A stretch of 25,546 bases of DNA from UBA5314 sp039679855. GTDB taxonomy: Bacteria; Bacillota; Syntrophomonadia; Syntrophomonadales; Syntrophomonadaceae. This document shows, in pieces, positions 20,376 to 25,546 of the stretch. The notes under the pieces were generated by a model. That model saw nothing but the letters and a program-made list of their open reading frames with translations. It made no database searches and had not been told where the DNA came from. Position 1 is the first letter of the stretch. The number at the start of each line of letters is the position of its first letter. The stretch covers positions 1 through 25,546 of the forward strand of contig JBDKUE010000099.1 in NCBI GenBank assembly GCA_039679855.1. Direction: 5' to 3'. Both the position numbers and the translations under genes were made by a program.

Positions 20376-23039
20376 GTGAAAGCGGCTAAACTCTGCTTAA
20401 TGCTCTTTATCTCGATTGGCTGCCTATTTGTTTTCTCTGATACAGCCCGAGCCGGCACCACTGTGATACATGTGGACACAGAAGAAGGAGGAACTATAAC
20501 CGATACCACTGGCAGCATCGTCAACCAGAATGGTGCCTTGTTCTGGAACGGCACCAAGTGGGTTACTAACGATACGGCGGCACATATGTATTTTACAGAT
20601 ATGCGGACCGGCGAGCGCCTGAAGAATTACACCACAACCACGATTGAAGGATCGACTTCGGGGCAGGTTGTGAGCAATGAGGAATTTATTGTTACCGCTA
20701 CCCGAAGCCTATACACCTACCCGGTAGCGTGTAAAACAGGCGGCACCTTCACCTATGAAGCGGTGCAGTATGACATCATTCACGCAGACGGCCGACATAT
20801 AATTCTCCGTTCACGAGGCACCGGCCATGGGATAGATGAAGCGTATTTTGATATTTATTCCGAGGATCTTACCGGTGGAGCAATTACCGCTTTGAGAGCC
20901 GATCCGGTCTGGTTTAATTATTCCGGCCTGAGTATGCTTGAAGCCCTGGCCCAGACCAGCGAAACGGATGGCAAAAACGGTGAATTACTAACAAGTGACG
21001 CTAATTATTTCATGGATATTAGCGGCGGCTCCGATATGGGCGGCATCACCTTCAAAATCCATACCGGGACGATAAATAGTGCAGGTATACTAACCCCAAA
21101 TCTTCTGTCCTCGTTTCCAGTCAGTTTCTCTTATGAGGGTGTGAAATCAAATGGAGATTTGATTGAGCTTAAGTTCCTGCCCACCCTGGTCAGTGAAAAT
21201 TTTTCTAATGCCTTGTTTATAAGCGCTGCCGATAGTTCAGTCACCATGGCCAGCGGCAGCAGAGAAATCTCCAGCGGCGACAATACCTGGGAAATTGAGC
21301 TTGCCAGCGGAACTCTGAAGGGTGGCGTGGGCGATCCGATCAGTTCCGACGATATAAGCTTAAGTGGCCTGCCGGGAGCACTGACCTGGACGGCCATAAA
21401 AAACGGCCCCAACAAGATCCTTATCACCGTTGCAGGAGAGGCGCAGGGAGATATCAATTTTCAAAAGACAGTTTCAGTCATCGTCAAAGGCAGTGCTGTA
21501 AGTGACGTCGGCGCACAAGATTCCACTGCCATTAATTTATATCTCAATCCCCCGACCTATACCGTAATATTCAGCAATGAAGAGGGTAGATTGCTGCACA
21601 CCCTCAACAGTGGCTATGGAAATTTAAGTTGGTATAATTTCCTGAAGGGAATTCAAACCAGCCTAAGCTCCTCTGATGTAGATAAGTTTATGGCTATGAT
21701 CGAGGCCCATCCGGGAAGCCAGTGCTTTACAAAAAAAATCAGCGATTACAGCAGCCATTATCTGGACTTAAATTATGCACCGGCCATAAGCTCAGACGGG
21801 AGCATTCAAGAAGTGCCAGTCTTTGATCACAGCACCTGGACGGTATATGAGTACACCTACCCTGGAATAGGCCTGGCTCAATATGTGCATGCCGACAAGC
21901 TTAACAAAGTGATGGACTCCTGGGCGGTAAATGGAACTAACTACCTGCTGGTTCTGGATGCCTGGCTGCCAGCCACCGTCAATGCAGACTTAATTGACCT
22001 GACCATCAGCGAAGGTACGCTGGTGCCGGACTTCTTGCCTGAACAAACCCAGTATACAGATAGTGTAGCCAACAGTGTGACCAGTGTAACCGTTACCCCA
22101 ACAGTCTCATTTCCCCATGCTGCGATTACCGTACAGGGCCAGGCGGCAGCTAGCGGCAGCCCCTCCCAGGCCATTAACCTGGCGGTGGGAGAAAACACAA
22201 TCCAGGTTGTTGTAAGTACCAGCGAGGAAGGCAGCGGCTCGTCAGGAACTGTTGCACAAACTTACACGATTATTGTCACCCGGGCCGCCGCCCCCGACAG
22301 CGGTGGTGGCGGTGGTGGAAGCGGCCTCACTTTACCAATCGTAGTTACCAGTGCAGCAAGCACTCTTAGTGATAGTTCGGCAGTTTTAAATGGAGAAATC
22401 ACCGCCCGGGGAGGCGCAACCATAACTGCGTACGGCTTCTCCTACAAGCCTGAAGGCGGGGATTGGACCCGGGTGCAGGTAGGAGGTGATCTCCTGGGAA
22501 GCTTCAGCTACAGCTTAAGCGGCCTCACGGCCAATACCGAGTATATCTTCAAAGCCTACGCCGTCAATTCCCAGGGCACTGCCTACGGTCAGGAAAAGAG
22601 CTTCCTGCTGGTTAAGGAAAAAGAAGTCTATCTTCCGAGCAATAAGCTGGTTATGCGCTTCTATATAGACAAATACCAGTACTACGTCAACGACCAGGAA
22701 AAAACTATGGACACGGTGCCCATAATTTATGAGGATAGAACCCTCCTGCCAATTGGATATGTGGCTCAATACCTGGGGGCAACCGTCAATTGGGATTCAA
22801 ACGAAAGTAAAGTAACTATTGTATTAAACGGACAAACCATCGAATTGTGGATAGGTCAGGGTTATGCTAAAGTAAACGGGCTTAGCACCCCCATCGATCC
22901 TGGCAACCCGGCGGTTGTCCCGATTATCCAGGCGCCGGGACGCAGCATGCTGCCGTTGAGCTTCATTTCTGAGGCCCTGGGCTGCACAGTAGACTGGAAT
23001 CCGGATATTCAGGAAATTAAGGTGACTTATCCAAAATAA
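20376..23039 (+). CDS. Large secreted multi-domain protein with Cu-amine-oxidase-N-like C-terminus
   Basis: This 887-residue protein begins at a GTG with AGGAGGAGG six bases upstream; extending upstream would translate the ribosome binding site. A signal peptide (1-26, ending ARA) is followed by an unrecognised region (about 27-280), then the beta-domain shared with the preceding gene (about 282-392: TLKGGVGDP, GLPGALTWTA, VSVIVKGSAV). An unrecognised stretch (393-535) leads to a cadherin-like beta-sandwich (about 538-640), a Gly linker, a fibronectin-III-like domain (about 655-745) and a C-terminal Cu-amine-oxidase-N-like repeat pair (about 752-887: RTLLPIGYVAQYLGATVNWD and RSMLPLSFISEALGCTVDW). 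The last domain is frequent at the ends of Clostridial exoproteins and probably holds the protein at the cell wall. It suggests adhesion or envelope function; no enzyme motif is seen. A strong terminator follows. Confidence 0.88.
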   Translation: MKAAKLCLMLFISIGCLFVFSDTARAGTTVIHVDTEEGGTITDTTGSIVNQNGALFWNGTKWVTNDTAAHMYFTDMRTGERLKNYTTTTIEGSTSGQVVSNEEFIVTATRSLYTYPVACKTGGTFTYEAVQYDIIHADGRHIILRSRGTGHGIDEAYFDIYSEDLTGGAITALRADPVWFNYSGLSMLEALAQTSETDGKNGELLTSDANYFMDISGGSDMGGITFKIHTGTINSAGILTPNLLSSFPVSFSYEGVKSNGDLIELKFLPTLVSENFSNALFISAADSSVTMASGSREISSGDNTWEIELASGTLKGGVGDPISSDDISLSGLPGALTWTAIKNGPNKILITVAGEAQGDINFQKTVSVIVKGSAVSDVGAQDSTAINLYLNPPTYTVIFSNEEGRLLHTLNSGYGNLSWYNFLKGIQTSLSSSDVDKFMAMIEAHPGSQCFTKKISDYSSHYLDLNYAPAISSDGSIQEVPVFDHSTWTVYEYTYPGIGLAQYVHADKLNKVMDSWAVNGTNYLLVLDAWLPATVNADLIDLTISEGTLVPDFLPEQTQYTDSVANSVTSVTVTPTVSFPHAAITVQGQAAASGSPSQAINLAVGENTIQVVVSTSEEGSGSSGTVAQTYTIIVTRAAAPDSGGGGGGSGLTLPIVVTSAASTLSDSSAVLNGEITARGGATITAYGFSYKPEGGDWTRVQVGGDLLGSFSYSLSGLTANTEYIFKAYAVNSQGTAYGQEKSFLLVKEKEVYLPSNKLVMRFYIDKYQYYVNDQEKTMDTVPIIYEDRTLLPIGYVAQYLGATVNWDSNESKVTIVLNGQTIELWIGQGYAKVNGLSTPIDPGNPAVVPIIQAPGRSMLPLSFISEALGCTVDWNPDIQEIKVTYPK

Positions 23040-23052
23040 TAGTTTGATTAGG

Positions 23053-23108
23053 CCTGATAGGGAGTTTAGCCGGCGAAAAGCCGGCTTAAACTCCGCTCAG
23101 GTCTTTTT
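23053..23108 (+). terminator. Strong intrinsic terminator after the secreted proteins
   Basis: A long stem pairs CCTGA (23053-23057) with TCAGG (23097-23101), and inside it GGAGTTTA and GCCGGC pair with GCCGGC and TAAACTCC around a GAAAA loop. Five Ts follow at 23104-23108. Confidence 0.92.
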
Positions 23109-23181
23109 ACATAGCGCGTTAGAAATAAATCAACCAGGTTTATAATAGTTCAACTAATCAATTGAGGCAGGGAATTGGGTT

Positions 23182-24720
23182 ATGGCTAAGCAGAAAAAAC
23201 AAAGTGAACCAGTTTACACGGTTAAGCCGGTATTTCTTTATGGGGTGGCATTTATTGCCGGATTTTTCATCATGGTTTTGGAGATGCTGGGTTTTCGCCT
23301 GCTGGCACCCTACTTCGGATATTCTACCTATGTTTGGGGCAGTCTGATCGGCATTATCATGGCCGCTTTAGCCCTTGGATATCTATGGGGAGGGTTCCTG
23401 GCCGATCGCTACAGTATTGACTGGCTGGGCTTCTGGGCTTTGCTGCTTTCCGGGTTTTACACTACCGGCCTGAGCTTTACTTATAAAAAAATACTGCTTT
23501 TTTCACAGGGCCTGGGCCTGACCGGGGGATCAATTGCCGCTTCAATGATCCTATTCGCCCTTCCCATGCTTATGCTGAGCACCGTTTCTCCGCTGGTCAT
23601 TAAAATGCTGGCCAGAGAAGATAAAATCGGCAGTACAGCAGGCAGAATATACTCGATATCAACCGTCGGCAGCATAGCTGGAACATTTTTGGCATCCTTT
23701 TATTTCATACCCGTGCTGGGTTCCCACAAAACCATGATAATATGCGCAGTAGTCTTGATAATGGCAGGAGTGGCGGGATTCTTCCTGCATAAAAAGAAAT
23801 CAATAATTCTCCTGATATTTATTGGATTGGCCGCCGGGAATTACCCGGAACCAATGCCGGGAGCCAATGTAGTGTACGCCGGGGAGAGCCCTTACAGCCA
23901 CGTTAGGGTTGAAGCCCTGGGCAAATGGCTGATATTAAAGCCTGGCAACAACTTTATCCATTCCATTTACAACCCGGATCATATTTTGAGCGGCAATGTT
24001 TGGGACTATTATTGCCTGGCTCCCTGCATCCAGAATAAGGCTCAAAACTGCCTGGTGCTGGGCATGGGAGGTGGAACTTCGGTGCGTCAATACCTCCATT
24101 ATTGGCCTGACCTGCACATTGATGCCCTGGATATCGATCCTCTGATGATTGAGGTGGCGACTGGAATGTTCGACATCCCCAAAGACTCGCCCCGGCTGAA
24201 TCTAATCTTGGAAGACGCCCGGTCTTATCTGGCCGGCCACCCGGAAAAAAAATATGACTTCATTCAAGTCGACCTTTACCGCGGCGGAGTGGATATACCG
24301 TTTTACCTGACAACCCGAGAGTTTTTCACTCTTTGCCAGGAGCGCCTGAAGCCGGGTGGCATGATTATAATGAATGTAAATGTCTTAAAAGACCCGGCGG
24401 CAGGTACGCCTACTTTGTATGGCTGTATCGGCCACACCCTGGCCGAATTATTCCCATCCCTTTACTCCATCAGTCTTGATTCCGGCAACAGCATATTTCT
24501 GTCTTTTAGCGAAGAAAAATCTCTGGAAGATCTAAAGCAAAAGCTTCAGAATCACGGCTCTATACCGGGCGATCTGCAAAAACTTACTTTCGATTCCAGC
24601 CTTAATATTTCAGCCTACCAGCAGGATGATAGTTCCTTTATCATCACAGACGATAAGGCGCCCATAGATCAATTGACTTATCCCATAGCCGTGGAGGCTT
24701 TTAAGCATTCCAGTAAATAA
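23182..24720 (+). CDS. Membrane-bound spermidine-synthase-like protein
   Basis: This is a 512-residue fusion. The N-terminal part (about 15-225) has about seven membrane helices (GVAFIAGFFIMVLEMLGFRLL opens the first). The C-terminal part (about 230-500) is a Rossmann methyltransferase-like spermidine synthase domain: VLGMGGGTSVRQ (about 290-301), the acidic ALDIDP (about 312-317), EDARSYL, and DLYRGGVDIPFYLTTREFF. The classical polyamine-binding Asp motif is altered to VDLYRGG, as in the group annotated fused MFS/spermidine synthase, so true polyamine synthesis is uncertain. The start ATG at 23182 has a modest AGGG upstream. It is separated from the secreted proteins by a terminator and followed by one, so it is a single-gene unit. 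Confidence 0.88.
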   Translation: MAKQKKQSEPVYTVKPVFLYGVAFIAGFFIMVLEMLGFRLLAPYFGYSTYVWGSLIGIIMAALALGYLWGGFLADRYSIDWLGFWALLLSGFYTTGLSFTYKKILLFSQGLGLTGGSIAASMILFALPMLMLSTVSPLVIKMLAREDKIGSTAGRIYSISTVGSIAGTFLASFYFIPVLGSHKTMIICAVVLIMAGVAGFFLHKKKSIILLIFIGLAAGNYPEPMPGANVVYAGESPYSHVRVEALGKWLILKPGNNFIHSIYNPDHILSGNVWDYYCLAPCIQNKAQNCLVLGMGGGTSVRQYLHYWPDLHIDALDIDPLMIEVATGMFDIPKDSPRLNLILEDARSYLAGHPEKKYDFIQVDLYRGGVDIPFYLTTREFFTLCQERLKPGGMIIMNVNVLKDPAAGTPTLYGCIGHTLAELFPSLYSISLDSGNSIFLSFSEEKSLEDLKQKLQNHGSIPGDLQKLTFDSSLNISAYQQDDSSFIITDDKAPIDQLTYPIAVEAFKHSSK

Positions 24721-25074
24721 TCTGCCGGTCGGCGGTTACCCGGACGGGACGTTTAAACCTGATGCCTTTATCAAACGGACTGAAGTGTTTACGATTATCT
24801 GCCATTTATAGGGCTACCACCAGCCGCATTCTTAAGGCTTTAACGTTGCTTTTTATACTGAAATGCATTTTTTAATTCATGCTACTCAATGAATATACAA
24901 TTAGTACACCCCTAAAGAGTTAGTCTTTAGGGGTGTTTCTATCTTTGACCAGGTTCGGGTTCATTATAAATGTTCCCCAAACGGTTCTGGCTAAAACCCA
25001 GGCTTACATTAAATTGTATAAAGAGTAGTTTTGTGTACGGTCTGGAAATAATATTTATTTACGGGGGTGATATA
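24721..25074 (+). other. Intergenic stretch with one terminator
   Basis: No gene is seen in these 354 bases. They hold the terminator at 24906-24938 and, beyond it, the AT-rich upstream region of the glucosaminidase gene; TATAAA (25018-25023) may be its -10, but no -35 is convincing. Confidence 0.4.
24906..24938 (+). terminator. Intrinsic terminator after the spermidine-synthase-like gene
   Basis: ACACCCCTAAAG (24906-24917) pairs perfectly with CTTTAGGGGTGT (24925-24936) around a seven-base loop, followed by TTCTATCTTT. It lies about 185 bases after the stop codon. Confidence 0.85.
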
Positions 25075-25546
25075 TTGTCAATAGAATTCATTAATGAAGT
25101 GATGAAAGCCGCTGTAGGAATTCAGATACAGTACAATCTACCCGCCGCGGCTATCACCGCCCAGGCCTGCCTGGAGACCGGGTATGGGGACAAGGTCTGC
25201 ACCGATATACACACCGGTCAATACAGCTATAACCTGTTTAATATTAAAGGCGAGGGACCGGCGGGAAGTGTTTTGGTGATAGACACCGAATATCACCGGG
25301 GGGTTAAGAAAAGGGTGCTGGCCCGATTTAGAGCCTATCATAACTTTGCCGAGAGTTATGCAGGTTATGTGGAATTAATATCAAAAGAGCGCTATGCGCC
25401 CTGCCGGGAGGCCGGCAGTGATCCCGACGAATACGCCCGGCAGCTTTATGCCTGCGGCTATGCCACTGATCCTAATTACGCGAAAAATTTGATCAAGATC
25501 ATGGACATGTACGGACTGAGAGAAATGGCCGAGGAGTTGTTGGCAG
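25075..25546 (+). CDS. Glucosaminidase-domain peptidoglycan hydrolase, 5' part
   Basis: A TTG at 25075 with GGGGGTGAT upstream opens a frame that runs off the window after 157 codons. The visible part is a glucosaminidase domain of the family that includes FlgJ and LytG-type N-acetylglucosaminidases: AITAQACLETGYG carries the catalytic Glu (E34), YNLFNIKG (about 51-58) is the substrate-cleft motif, and FRAYHNFAESYAGYVELI and YATDPNYAKNLIKIM complete the domain. The enzyme would cut the glycan strands of the cell wall. There is no N-terminal signal peptide, unlike most secreted members, so export may depend on a holin-type or other route, as in some phage- or sporulation-associated enzymes. 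Further domains may follow beyond the window. Confidence 0.88.
   Translation, partial: MSIEFINEVMKAAVGIQIQYNLPAAAITAQACLETGYGDKVCTDIHTGQYSYNLFNIKGEGPAGSVLVIDTEYHRGVKKRVLARFRAYHNFAESYAGYVELISKERYAPCREAGSDPDEYARQLYACGYATDPNYAKNLIKIMDMYGLREMAEELLA

Noticed and set aside
1..25546. CRISPR arrays, tRNA and rRNA genes
   Set aside because: No regularly spaced direct repeats and no recognisable tRNA or rRNA segments were seen on either strand.

Overview
The window looks like a chromosomal segment of an anaerobic, probably spore-forming Firmicute (class Clostridia, in the style of Syntrophomonas, Desulfotomaculum or Pelotomaculum). The evidence is strong AGGAGG-type ribosome binding sites with frequent TTG and GTG starts, an hcp/ferredoxin/Crp-Fnr nitrosative-stress cluster, a T-box-like leader RNA, a histidine kinase with a sporulation-kinase-like phosphoacceptor helix, a CBS-PAS sigma-54 activator, and secreted proteins with a copper-amine-oxidase-N-like C-terminus. 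GC content looks intermediate. The genus is inference only.

Layout. 1-4000: the start of an unknown minus-strand gene, a cupin gene, then hcp (class I hybrid-cluster protein) preceded by its partner ferredoxin-like gene (frdX-like). All of these are on the minus strand. A Crp/Fnr-family gene (HcpR-like) is divergent. The gap between frdX and the regulator holds a 6-4-6 dyad centred exactly 41.5 bases upstream of the predicted frdX start point, the geometry of a class II Crp/Fnr-activated promoter. 4000-5600: a broken argC remnant, an RDD membrane protein and a DUF2284 metal-binding protein. 5600-8740: a promoter, a long structured leader with a T-box-type antiterminator, then a three-gene ABC importer (lipoprotein, permease, ATPase) closed by a strong terminator. 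This is probably an amino-acid uptake operon controlled by tRNA charging.

8840-11200 (minus strand): a zinc-ribbon gene, a cytoplasmic transglutaminase-like gene, an LDH/MDH-family dehydrogenase with Arg at the substrate-specificity position, and a 36-codon gene with a perfect ribosome binding site and its own terminator. 11200-18500 is a signalling block on the minus strand: a sigma-54 activator (CBS-CBS-PAS-PAS-AAA-HTH), a three-PAS histidine kinase whose upstream region carries a 7-1-7 Fur/PerR-type palindrome and a Spo0A-box-like site, and a membrane transporter-like protein fused to a LuxR helix-turn-helix. About 1 kb between the first two is nearly gene-free and rich in TTGTTG-type inverted repeats, with one small CxxC gene.

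19000-25546 (plus strand): two tandem secreted proteins sharing a duplicated beta-rich domain, the second ending in a Cu-amine-oxidase-N-like domain and a strong terminator; a membrane-anchored spermidine-synthase-like protein; and the start of a glucosaminidase gene that runs off the window.

No tRNA, rRNA, CRISPR array or complete insertion sequence was seen. The points most worth a second look are the class II promoter at hcpR/frdX, the atypical T-box leader, the dehydrogenase with natural Arg102, the 36-codon gene, the transporter-LuxR fusion, and the non-coding inverted repeats.
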